A stretch of DNA of 6,930 bases. Source: Candidatus Nomurabacteria bacterium. Its GTDB lineage: Bacteria; Patescibacteriota; Minisyncoccia; Phycocordibacterales; UBA5272. Positions 1 to 6,192 of the stretch are shown piece after piece (position 1 is the first letter of the stretch; every line of letters begins with the position of its first letter). The DNA lies in contig DOZK01000002.1 in the NCBI GenBank assembly GCA_003518045.1, forward strand, positions 1 to 6,930, given 5' to 3'. The notes beneath the pieces were generated by a model. The model worked only from the letters and a program-made list of their open reading frames with translations, had not been told where the DNA came from and searched no databases. The position numbers and the translations under genes are program-made.

Positions 1-41
1 ACACTAAATGTTAATTAACCCGATAAATTAGATTTTAGATA

Positions 42-78
42 GAAATAAAAAAAGCCGCCAACGATGGGCGGACTTTTT
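42..78 (-). terminator. Intrinsic terminator after the small membrane protein gene
   Basis: The arms CCGCC (55-59) and GGCGG (67-71) enclose a 7-base loop. Read on the minus strand, the hairpin is followed at once by a run of seven T, then ATTT. It lies about 30 bases past the stop codon of the 108-410 gene, as expected for its terminator. The plus strand also has five T directly after the right arm (74-78), so the element could work in both directions if a plus-strand gene ended here, but none is seen. Confidence 0.8.
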
Positions 79-107
79 GTTGGTTCTGGTAACTTTTGGC
101 GTCAACT

Positions 108-410
108 TCATTTCCGAAGTGATCCAATAAGACCAATAAACCAAAGACCAATGCCAGAGCAAGCGGTGAAAGTGGAAAGATCGTATTTCCATGCCCAGAA
201 GTAGATGATGATGCCAAAAAGGCAATCAATACCCCAGTCTTTGTTACGCCACAAAGCATAGATGGTTCCGGCGATAAGGTAATACGCCGTTGTGACTGGA
301 TTCAAGAAAGTCATCAGTACAACAAATGGTACAAAAACTACCACAATGAAAAGAATGTTGGCCAAAACCAACAATGTTCCATCGAGTTGGTGGTTAAATG
401 TGTTTTTCAT
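108..410 (-). CDS. Small multi-helix membrane protein of unknown function
   Basis: The gene encodes 100 residues and I do not recognise the family. The sequence is strongly hydrophobic. A long first helix (about 12-36, rich in V, F, L and I) is followed by probable helices near 40-54, 61-75 and 80-97, giving three or four membrane segments joined by short polar turns such as RNKDWG (55-60). It has two cysteines (63 and 84) and many aromatic residues in the second half. There is no cleavable signal peptide or catalytic motif. The ATG at 410 is supported by AGGAG seven bases upstream, the clearest ribosome site in the left half of the window. It lies 131 bases after the pump gene on the same strand, but its own promoter-like sequence and SD suggest separate expression. 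Base composition appears less AT-rich than the pump operon. Overlapping frames in the same stretch lack such support. Confidence 0.7.
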   Translation of the reverse strand: MKNTFNHQLDGTLLVLANILFIVVVFVPFVVLMTFLNPVTTAYYLIAGTIYALWRNKDWGIDCLFGIIIYFWAWKYDLSTFTACSGIGLWFIGLIGSLRK

Positions 411-417
411 CCTAATT

Positions 418-486
418 CTCCTATTGTTAAATGAGTGTCGAAGGTGCTGACAAAGTAACTCTATAATCTTACTGGCACAAAGTCAA
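418..486 (-). promoter_or_regulatory. Possible promoter and ribosome binding site for the 100-residue membrane protein
   Basis: On the minus strand, TTGACT (481-486) is followed after 15 bases by TATAGA (460-465). The -35 is good, but the spacer is two bases shorter than ideal. Transcription would begin near 453, leaving a leader of about 43 bases that includes AGGAG (418-422), seven bases before the ATG. The SD is clear and the promoter is tentative. Confidence 0.45.
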
Positions 487-504
487 ATTTATGTATTTTA
501 ACTG

Positions 505-547
505 GAAACTAAAAACTAAAAACTTGAAACTATTTTTGAAACTATTT
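505..547. repeat. Heptanucleotide array RAAACTW across the 3' end of the pump gene
   Basis: Four 7-base units run head to tail on the plus strand: GAAACTA (505-511), AAAACTA (512-518), AAAACTT (519-525) and GAAACTA (526-532). A further GAAACTATTT (538-547) repeats the block at 526-535. This last copy contains the TAG stop codon of the RND gene, so the array begins inside the last codons of that gene. On the minus strand the array supplies several T-runs just after the stop. These could weakly favour termination, since no strong hairpin follows the pump gene. Confidence 0.6.
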
Positions 548-3500
548 CATATCCCCATACTTCTTCCCCGGGTATCTATAGAAAAATACCGGTATAAGAA
601 TAAGGGTTAATATCATCGCGAAAGATAATCCAAACATAATGGCGAATGCTAATGGTCCCCAGAGGGCAGAAACTCCAGCGAGTGGTATCATTCCAACAAC
701 AGTTGTAATAGTTGTTAAGAAAATTGGACGCAAGCGCACAGCAGATGCTTCAACAATTACATTGCGAAGATTACTATGTTCTTGTCCAGTTTCCCTCAAC
801 TCTCTTTCCTTTTCTAGTTTTCTTAAAATAGAATCAAGCAAAATAATTGCATGATTTATAATAACTCCAGCTAAGGCAATAAGTCCTAACATTGATGAGA
901 ATGACAATGCTTGACCAGTTATTGTAAGACCACCTAATACACCAATTAAGGACAATGGAATAGTGAATAACAAATAAAATGAATATCTGAATGAATTAAA
1001 TTCAAGCACAAGAATGGCTAACATTCCTGCCATACCCGCAAGCAATGCTAATCCCATTTCTTTAAAAGTTTTATTTATTTCTTCATTGTCTCCTCCATAT
1101 TTTATCTCTACAGTACTTGGCAGATTTAATTCTTTCTCGTGTTTTTTAAATTCATTAGTAATGACAACAGCGTTACCATCTTTCGTTAATTTGCTCGTTA
1201 CAGTGGCTGTACGTTTTTGATCTTCATGACTAATAGTGGCTCGTGATTCAGAAACTTTTGTAGTAAGAATAGAACCCAAAATAATTGTGCCAGTGGGTGT
1301 TACAACCGGAATATTTTTAATACTATCAAGATTTGTTTTGATTGTATCTTCTGGATTTATAAAAAGGGGATTAAGGTCAGTCTTAACAACTATATCAATA
1401 TCTGTTCCATTCTTTTTTATTGTTGTTGCTGACACACCAGAGACAGACGCGCGGAGTAGTTGAGCGACTGAAGAAGCTGATAATCCAACTTGTGAAGCTT
1501 TTATTCTATCTATTCCTATTTCAAATTGTGTACCATCATCTTTTACAGAAGTATTAACGTCTTGAGTGCCTTCAATACCATTTAAAATAGATTCAGCTTT
1601 ATTGATAGCCTCTCCTATTTCCTCTAGACTATCCCCAGAAAATCTTATTACAACTGGATCACCGCTTGGTGGTCCATTATTTCCTTGATCAACTTTTACC
1701 TCTGCTGAAGTAACTGGGGCTAATTCTACTCGTAACTTTTCCACAACTTCGGTTGAAGAAAGGTCATGACCTTTTGGAAGCATGACTGTTATATTCGCAA
1801 GTTTTGAACCAGAAGTACTACCAGAACCTCCTCCTGCTAATGCTGAGCTTCCACCAACTGTTGTTACAAAAGATTCTATGTATGAACTGTTGTATAAAAT
1901 CTCTTCAACTTCTCGCACAGAAATATCTGTTTTTGTAAGTGGAGTACCTTGATTTCTTTCAATAGAAACGAAAACATAATCTTGATCATCTTGTGGGAAA
2001 AATGAAACTTTAAGTAGCCCCGTAATCGGCATAGCAACAGCAATAACAAATCCAAGACCAAGTGCTAAGAAAAATCTATTTTGGGTTTTTCTATTATCTA
2101 ATATTTTTCCAAGAAAATTTTTATACCAATCTTGTATTTTTACAGACCAAATTTCTTGAGCATCTTCAAATTTATTTTTATGTTCTTTAGTTAAAAGAAT
2201 TGCAAGAAGTGGGACAAAACCTAACGCAACTACAATAGATGCAATCAAAACGAAAATAAGTGTAAATGGAATTGAAGATATAAATTTACCAACAATACCG
2301 GAAAGGAAAAATAGTGGGGCAAATACTGCAACGGTTGTCATTGTCCCTGCAATAAGGGGCCAAGAATATTCTTTAATTGAGGCAATAGCGGCACCTTCGG
2401 CGGTGCCATATTTTTTAATACGCGTGTGTATAGCTTCGGCCATCACGATACCAGAATCCACAAGAATTCCAATTGCGAGAATTAATGAAAACAAAGACAT
2501 AAAGTTGATTGTATTTCCAGAAAGATAAAGTCCCGTGAAAGCAATTACAAATGAAAGGGGAATAGATAATCCAGCAACAAGAGATTCTCTCCAACCAATT
2601 GTTAAGAAAAGCATGAGCATAACAAGTGCCACAGTTTCAAGTCCAGTTTTTGTAAGTTCTGTTAAATCTTTTTTTACAAGATCTCCAGAATTTAATGAAG
2701 TTACCACTTTTGCACCAGCTAATTTTGTTGCTTTTAATTCTTCAATTCTATCGATAACTGCTTTAGAAATTTTTGTTACATCTCCACCAGATTTTTTATA
2801 AATATTAAGTGTAAGAGCATTCTCGGATGGTGCGCCGTTTACTGAAATTCTTGAATATGTTGTAGGCTGAGCAAGACCATCAGCAATAAAAGCAATATCT
2901 CTTAAATAGATTGGCACTCCATTTGAAGATTGAATGGTTATATCAGGAATTTCAATTGCATTTTCTATTGAGCCAGCAAATTTAATTGGATAATCAATGT
3001 CAGCAACTGTAATACTTCCGATTGGAAAAGATGCGTTTGCTCCTTGTATTGCACCAATAACTTGATTAAGGCTTAGGCCATAATTTGCGAGTTCTGCTTT
3101 TTTAACAACAACTTGTATCTCGCGCTTACGAGTTCCTGAAATTTCAACTTTTGAAACACCTTCAACTTTTTTTAATTCAGTTTTTAAATCGTCTCCAAGC
3201 TCAGTTAATCCAGCAGGGGATAAATCTTCTGATATAGACATTATAATCATCGGCTGGTCCGCGAAATTTATTTTTGTTACTACTGGTTCTGTCGCATCCG
3301 TTGGTAACTCTCCTTTAACACGATCAACTGCGTCTTTTAAATCTTGAATAGATTTATCAATATTTGCACTAGCATTAAATTGTGCAGTGATAATAGAAAC
3401 GCCTTCGCGAGAGGAAGAAGTTATTTTATCAATATTTTCTACATTACCAATTTCACTTTCTAATTTATCTGTAATTAATTTTTCTGTATCCTCGGCAGAA

Positions 3501-3664
3501 GCTCCACGTAATACAGTGGAGACAACTCCAACTGGAATAACGACTTCCGGTGATGACTCTTTTGGAATAGATATAAGAGAGAAAAGTCCAGTTGCAATAA
3601 GTACACTCATCAACAAATATGTGAAGGCTCTTTTCTTTAAAAAAAATATCCAGAGATTGTGCAT
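542..3664 (-). CDS. RND-family efflux transporter, AcrB/HAE1-like permease
   Basis: This inner-membrane pump of 1040 residues has the full family length (AcrB is about 1050). Such pumps are proton-driven exporters of drugs or other amphiphiles. Layout: TM1 at about 14-33; a first porter region including the well-conserved PKESSPEV and GASAEDTEKL; TM2-TM6 at about 342-491; TM7 at 530-551; a second porter region; and TM8-TM12 at about 870-1028. A Gly/Ser-rich loop lies near 603-620. The TM4 motif is GILVDSGIV, with Asp403 followed by Ser404 where AcrB has Asp407-Asp408. TM10 has GVIINHAII, with Asn937-His938 where AcrB has Lys940-Asn941. The ATG at 3664 is preferred over an in-frame TTG at 3715, because the 17 extra residues would be encoded mostly by the heptamer array at 3669-3703. 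Neither start has an SD. It lies 61 bases after the adaptor gene and is probably co-transcribed with it. The family call is secure; substrate and direction are inferred. Confidence 0.95.
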   Translation of the reverse strand: MHNLWIFFLKKRAFTYLLMSVLIATGLFSLISIPKESSPEVVIPVGVVSTVLRGASAEDTEKLITDKLESEIGNVENIDKITSSSREGVSIITAQFNASANIDKSIQDLKDAVDRVKGELPTDATEPVVTKINFADQPMIIMSISEDLSPAGLTELGDDLKTELKKVEGVSKVEISGTRKREIQVVVKKAELANYGLSLNQVIGAIQGANASFPIGSITVADIDYPIKFAGSIENAIEIPDITIQSSNGVPIYLRDIAFIADGLAQPTTYSRISVNGAPSENALTLNIYKKSGGDVTKISKAVIDRIEELKATKLAGAKVVTSLNSGDLVKKDLTELTKTGLETVALVMLMLFLTIGWRESLVAGLSIPLSFVIAFTGLYLSGNTINFMSLFSLILAIGILVDSGIVMAEAIHTRIKKYGTAEGAAIASIKEYSWPLIAGTMTTVAVFAPLFFLSGIVGKFISSIPFTLIFVLIASIVVALGFVPLLAILLTKEHKNKFEDAQEIWSVKIQDWYKNFLGKILDNRKTQNRFFLALGLGFVIAVAMPITGLLKVSFFPQDDQDYVFVSIERNQGTPLTKTDISVREVEEILYNSSYIESFVTTVGGSSALAGGGSGSTSGSKLANITVMLPKGHDLSSTEVVEKLRVELAPVTSAEVKVDQGNNGPPSGDPVVIRFSGDSLEEIGEAINKAESILNGIEGTQDVNTSVKDDGTQFEIGIDRIKASQVGLSASSVAQLLRASVSGVSATTIKKNGTDIDIVVKTDLNPLFINPEDTIKTNLDSIKNIPVVTPTGTIILGSILTTKVSESRATISHEDQKRTATVTSKLTKDGNAVVITNEFKKHEKELNLPSTVEIKYGGDNEEINKTFKEMGLALLAGMAGMLAILVLEFNSFRYSFYLLFTIPLSLIGVLGGLTITGQALSFSSMLGLIALAGVIINHAIILLDSILRKLEKERELRETGQEHSNLRNVIVEASAVRLRPIFLTTITTVVGMIPLAGVSALWGPLAFAIMFGLSFAMILTLILIPVFFYRYPGKKYGDMK

Positions 3665-3668
3665 AGAG

Positions 3669-3703
3669 GTAGTAGATAGTAAGTAGTGGGTAGTAGGTAG
3701 TAA
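3669..3703. repeat. Heptanucleotide array GTAGTRR between adaptor and pump genes
   Basis: Five consecutive 7-base units lie on the plus strand: GTAGTAG, ATAGTAA, GTAGTGG, GTAGTAG and GTAGTAA. They fill most of the 61-base gap between the two genes and reach to within five bases of the pump ATG. Bases 3678-3694 are identical to 5891-5907 in the array upstream of the operon. Translated on the minus strand, the array gives a spurious LLPTTHYLLSTTS-type peptide. Confidence 0.75.
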
Positions 3704-3725
3704 ATGCGAATACAATACATTCTAA

Positions 3726-5339
3726 TTACGGGGTAATGGAGACGATAGCGCCTTCTTTTAGACCGCGAGCGTCTATTACTATGGATTCATTTCCTGTTAG
3801 TCCTGAAAGGATTTGTATTTCTTCACCCATAATTGCACCTTCTTTAACTGGCACAGCAATTAAAGAGCTAGTAGCGCTTAATGTGAATACAAAAGTACCT
3901 TTAGGTGTCAATTTTAAAGCTGACAAGGGTATTTTGATTGGTCCACCCGTTGCAGAAACTACTTGTTTTGCTTTTGTAATAGTTAAACGAACTGATTGTC
4001 CATTAACTAGAGACACTGTTTTATCAACTATACCTATACGAACTTCAATCTTTTTTGTACGAGGATCAATAGCCCCCGCTATACGAGTAACAATGCCTTT
4101 TGTTGCATCATTTATAATTACAGTATTCCCAACTTGCACTCTCTTGGCATCTTCATCAGTAACATAAGCCAAAACTTCAAGCGCTCCATTATTTGAAACA
4201 ACAGCCACTTCAGTAAAAGCAGAAACAAAATCTCCAGTCTCTATCGAAAGGGAATTGAGAGTTCCATTTATAGGACTTCTTATTACTGTTTTTTCAAGAC
4301 GAGAAAGAGCCACATTATATGCACCTTCTGCTTGTTTAACTTGAGCATCCGATGCAGTTACATTTACATTTTGACTACCTGAAGTTTTACCAGCAATTTC
4401 TTGTGCAGACAAACTAGCATTAAGAGAAGTTCTCGCTCCAACAATTGATGAAATTGTACCGGCTATTGTTAAGCGAGTTCCACCAACACTTGTTTTCCCT
4501 GCATCAATTGATGCTTGAGAAAAATTGTTATCTGGTATTGCTTTTGAATAAGCAGTAGCCAAACTATCCAAATAAGATTTTATTATTTCGGCTTCTCCCT
4601 GTACTGTATTTAATTCTGACACAAGATCAGCTCCAGCTGTTATGCTGCGATTTTTTGCTTCACGGGCAATTAACATTTTTTCTATTTTTACACGACTAGC
4701 TTCTAATGATTGAGTTAAATTAGCATCCGGTACAGCAAGATTAAATTTTGCTTCTTGATTACGAGGATTTGTATAAACAGAATCTGTTTTAACATGAATA
4801 ATATCATCCATGTTTATATAAGCACTTGAAATTGCATTTATTGCATTTGTTTTCACATCAGAAAGTGAAGAATTAGTGGTCTGACTATTTATACGTGAAA
4901 TATCACGCGAAGCCTTAGAGGCATCATAGGCACCTTCTGCTTGAAGAACAACAGCTCTTTCTCCGGAGTTTTCAAATTCTGCGATAATTTGTCCTGCAGA
5001 AACATAGTCACCAAGTTTTCTATAAACATAATTTAATTTACCTGAACTCTCAGCACGAATAGTTGCTTCACTAGTTGAAGTTACCATACCAATTAATGGT
5101 AAAGATACTTGATTATTAGCTAAATCTGAAACTAATGCTAACTTTACAACGCGAGGGGAATTGGCGACCTCTGCAACTGTTGAGGTGGGAATAAGCACTC
5201 TAACTATTACAACAATGATTAATATTAAAACAGCAACAACTCCTATTTGTTTAGGTCTAGTTAATTCTTTATACCAGGTCCATAACTGATTTTTTATATC
5301 CTTACTGTCCCGAATTATTTTTTCTAAATGTCTATTCAT
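3726..5339 (-). CDS. RND efflux adaptor (membrane fusion protein, HlyD/AcrA type)
   Basis: This 537-residue protein couples the RND pump to the outside. A short cytoplasmic N-terminus is followed by one uncleaved membrane anchor (about 31-50). The first half of a biotinyl-lipoyl-like domain follows (about 88-123, with AESSGKLNYVYRKLGDYVSA), then a long, mostly helical insert (about 127-345), and the second lipoyl half (348-383, RSPINGTLNSLSIETGDFVS). A beta-barrel domain (about 386-458) and a membrane-proximal domain (469-536) complete it. The insert is much longer than the AcrA coiled-coil hairpin and carries a VKTDSVYTNPRNQEAKF segment at 183-199. The ATG at 5339 lies 16 bases after the regulator stop. 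An in-frame GTG at 5390 would add 17 residues and overlap the regulator by 35 bases, which is less likely. No SD is visible for either start. The stop is TAA. It has no lipobox, so it is anchored by its helix. It is longer than AcrA (about 400 residues) because of the insert. Confidence 0.92.
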   Translation of the reverse strand: MNRHLEKIIRDSKDIKNQLWTWYKELTRPKQIGVVAVLILIIVVIVRVLIPTSTVAEVANSPRVVKLALVSDLANNQVSLPLIGMVTSTSEATIRAESSGKLNYVYRKLGDYVSAGQIIAEFENSGERAVVLQAEGAYDASKASRDISRINSQTTNSSLSDVKTNAINAISSAYINMDDIIHVKTDSVYTNPRNQEAKFNLAVPDANLTQSLEASRVKIEKMLIAREAKNRSITAGADLVSELNTVQGEAEIIKSYLDSLATAYSKAIPDNNFSQASIDAGKTSVGGTRLTIAGTISSIVGARTSLNASLSAQEIAGKTSGSQNVNVTASDAQVKQAEGAYNVALSRLEKTVIRSPINGTLNSLSIETGDFVSAFTEVAVVSNNGALEVLAYVTDEDAKRVQVGNTVIINDATKGIVTRIAGAIDPRTKKIEVRIGIVDKTVSLVNGQSVRLTITKAKQVVSATGGPIKIPLSALKLTPKGTFVFTLSATSSLIAVPVKEGAIMGEEIQILSGLTGNESIVIDARGLKEGAIVSITP

Positions 5340-5355
5340 AAAATTAAAATTATTT

Positions 5356-5835
5356 TCACTTCTTCGCGAGAAGTACTGATAGAACTCCACTGAAATTTTT
5401 CATTATACTTTCTCTGTCTTTTTCTTTAATAACAGAGAATATAGAATTAAGCTCTGTATTTATTATAACTTCTGCTTCTTGGAAAACTTTTTTACCTTTA
5501 GCTGTTATTTTAATAATATGCTTACGGCGATTTTCTTTATCATCTAATCGAGAGAGAAGGCCTAAAGATACTAAAACTGAAACATGACGACTAACAGTGG
5601 CTTCGGTTAAATAAAGATGCTCTGCTATTAAAGACTGAGACACGGGGAGCGAACCTGAGCAGTGGAAGCCAACCAAAATCATAAATTGAGAAAAAGAAAT
5701 TGATTTTGACTTAAGTAGAGATTGTTCAAGATGCTTTTGTACCAAAAAATACATTTGATGTATAGAATACATAAAACTCTTAGAAAAATCTTGAGGCAAA
5801 CCTTTCTCATCTAGCATTGGGCAAACGGGCTTCAT
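5356..5835 (-). CDS. MarR-family transcriptional regulator
   Basis: This 159-residue DNA-binding protein has the usual length for the family. N-terminal helices (about 15-43) would form the dimer interface with the C-terminal helices (about 116-156). A winged helix-turn-helix spans about 47-112. The recognition helix is near TEATVSRHVSVLVSLGLL (77-94), and the wing has DDKENRRKHIIKIT (98-111), matching the charged DxxNRR-type wing of MarR proteins. Cys5 and Cys59 are present, but no thiol-sensing arrangement is evident. As first gene of an operon with an adaptor and an RND pump, it most likely represses that operon and is released by a pump substrate; this is inferred from context. The start is the ATG at 5835, the first in frame. 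It has no SD and lies eight bases after a -10 box, suggesting a leaderless message. A second ATG at 5817 is possible but would lose the leaderless fit. Confidence 0.92.
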   Translation of the reverse strand: MKPVCPMLDEKGLPQDFSKSFMYSIHQMYFLVQKHLEQSLLKSKSISFSQFMILVGFHCSGSLPVSQSLIAEHLYLTEATVSRHVSVLVSLGLLSRLDDKENRRKHIIKITAKGKKVFQEAEVIINTELNSIFSVIKEKDRESIMKNFSGVLSVLLAKK

Positions 5836-5843
5836 ATATGACT

Positions 5844-5873
5844 ATTATAACATTTATATGTAACTGTTAGCAA
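5844..5873 (-). promoter_or_regulatory. Extended -10 promoter of the regulator-adaptor-pump operon
   Basis: On the minus strand, TTGCTA (5868-5873) is followed by an 18-base spacer and a perfect TATAAT (5844-5849). The spacer ends in TGT directly before the -10, giving the extended form TGTTATAAT. Only eight bases separate the -10 from the ATG at 5835, so the transcript should begin at or within about two bases of the start codon. Confidence 0.7.
5848..5863. promoter_or_regulatory. Candidate operator for the MarR-type repressor
   Basis: An imperfect 16-bp palindrome reads TTACAT, ATAA, ATGTTA on the minus strand, with five of six arm positions matching. It sits in the promoter spacer and overlaps the end of the -10 box. 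Size and position fit a MarR-family autoregulatory site, but AT-rich DNA gives such palindromes by chance, so this is tentative. Confidence 0.4.
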
Positions 5874-5890
5874 GCTAAGTATTTAGGTTA

Positions 5891-5926
5891 AGTAAGTAGT
5901 GGGTAGTGAGTAGTGGGTAGTGAAGT
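5891..5926. repeat. Heptanucleotide array GTAGTGR upstream of the operon promoter
   Basis: Two perfect copies of the 14-mer GTAGTGGGTAGTGA (5896-5909 and 5910-5923) make four 7-base units, with partial units on each side. Bases 5891-5907 are identical to 3678-3694 in the array between the adaptor and pump genes. The array ends about 18 bases upstream of the promoter -35 box. Confidence 0.75.
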
Positions 5927-6017
5927 ACACACATGTGATACAAAATATTCAATGAGACAATAATCAATATTCAAATAGAATACGAAATACGGGAAATAAT
6001 TTTGTTTTCCAATTTTC

Positions 6018-6043
6018 AACCTGCCTCGCCGGCAAGGCGGGTT
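6018..6043. repeat. REP-like GC-rich hairpin
   Basis: AACCTGCCT (6018-6026) pairs with AGGCGGGTT (6035-6043) over nine positions with one G-T wobble. The 8-base loop contains GCCGGC. It stands out from the AT-rich surroundings. The plus strand continues with TTTTC, but no plus-strand gene ends here, and the minus strand lacks a T-run. A dispersed palindromic repeat is therefore a better reading than a simple terminator. I recall similar GC-rich palindromes from Patescibacteria intergenic DNA, but cannot confirm this here. Confidence 0.5.
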
Positions 6044-6126
6044 TTCAAAAAATACGGACACTAGACCCGTCTTGTAGGAAAGGCAGTATGACAATAAAAA
6101 GCAAGTTTAATGATTCAAAATATAAT

Positions 6127-6161
6127 AAAAGGCGAAAAGATACCCAGCTGGTCAGGCTGGG
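6127..6161 (-). terminator. Probable terminator of the 135-residue protein gene
   Basis: CCCAGC (6143-6148) and GCTGGG (6156-6161) form a 6-bp GC-rich stem with a 7-base loop. On the minus strand it is followed by TATCTTTTCGCCTTTT, an interrupted T-tract. It begins about 30 bases after the stop at 6193, the same distance as at the left-hand terminator. The broken T-run lowers confidence. Confidence 0.5.
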
Positions 6162-6192
6162 CTTCCTTTGAATCCGAACTTGGTTTCGAATT

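Larger units (their letters stand above)
5836..6192. other. 357-base gap between the 135-residue gene and the efflux operon
   Basis: No credible gene is seen here. From right to left the gap holds a probable terminator (6143-6161), a REP-like hairpin (6018-6043), low-complexity AT-rich DNA with loosely repeated AATACG and TTTTC(C)AA words (about 5970-6055), a 7-mer array (5891-5926) and the operon promoter (5844-5873). Short open frames here have no SD, and one of them translates the array. Confidence 0.6.

Noticed and set aside
28..259. Two minus-strand frames overlapping the 100-residue gene
   Set aside because: They share DNA with a better supported frame that has AGGAG at correct spacing, and one of them runs through the terminator hairpin.
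3387..4167. Plus-strand frames of about 100-143 residues opposite the pump and adaptor
   Set aside because: They are antisense shadows of strongly recognised RND and adaptor sequence, with no start signals.
5402..5407. TATAAT on the minus strand within the end of the regulator gene, as an internal promoter for the adaptor
   Set aside because: There is no -35 match at 16-18 bases, and such hexamers are common by chance in DNA this AT-rich.
3669..5926. GTAGTRR arrays as CRISPR repeats
   Set aside because: The units are 7 bases, directly tandem and without spacers, and no cas gene is present.
5888..6094. 68-residue minus-strand frame in the gap
   Set aside because: It has no SD, its end translates the heptamer array, and it runs through the REP-like hairpin and low-complexity DNA.
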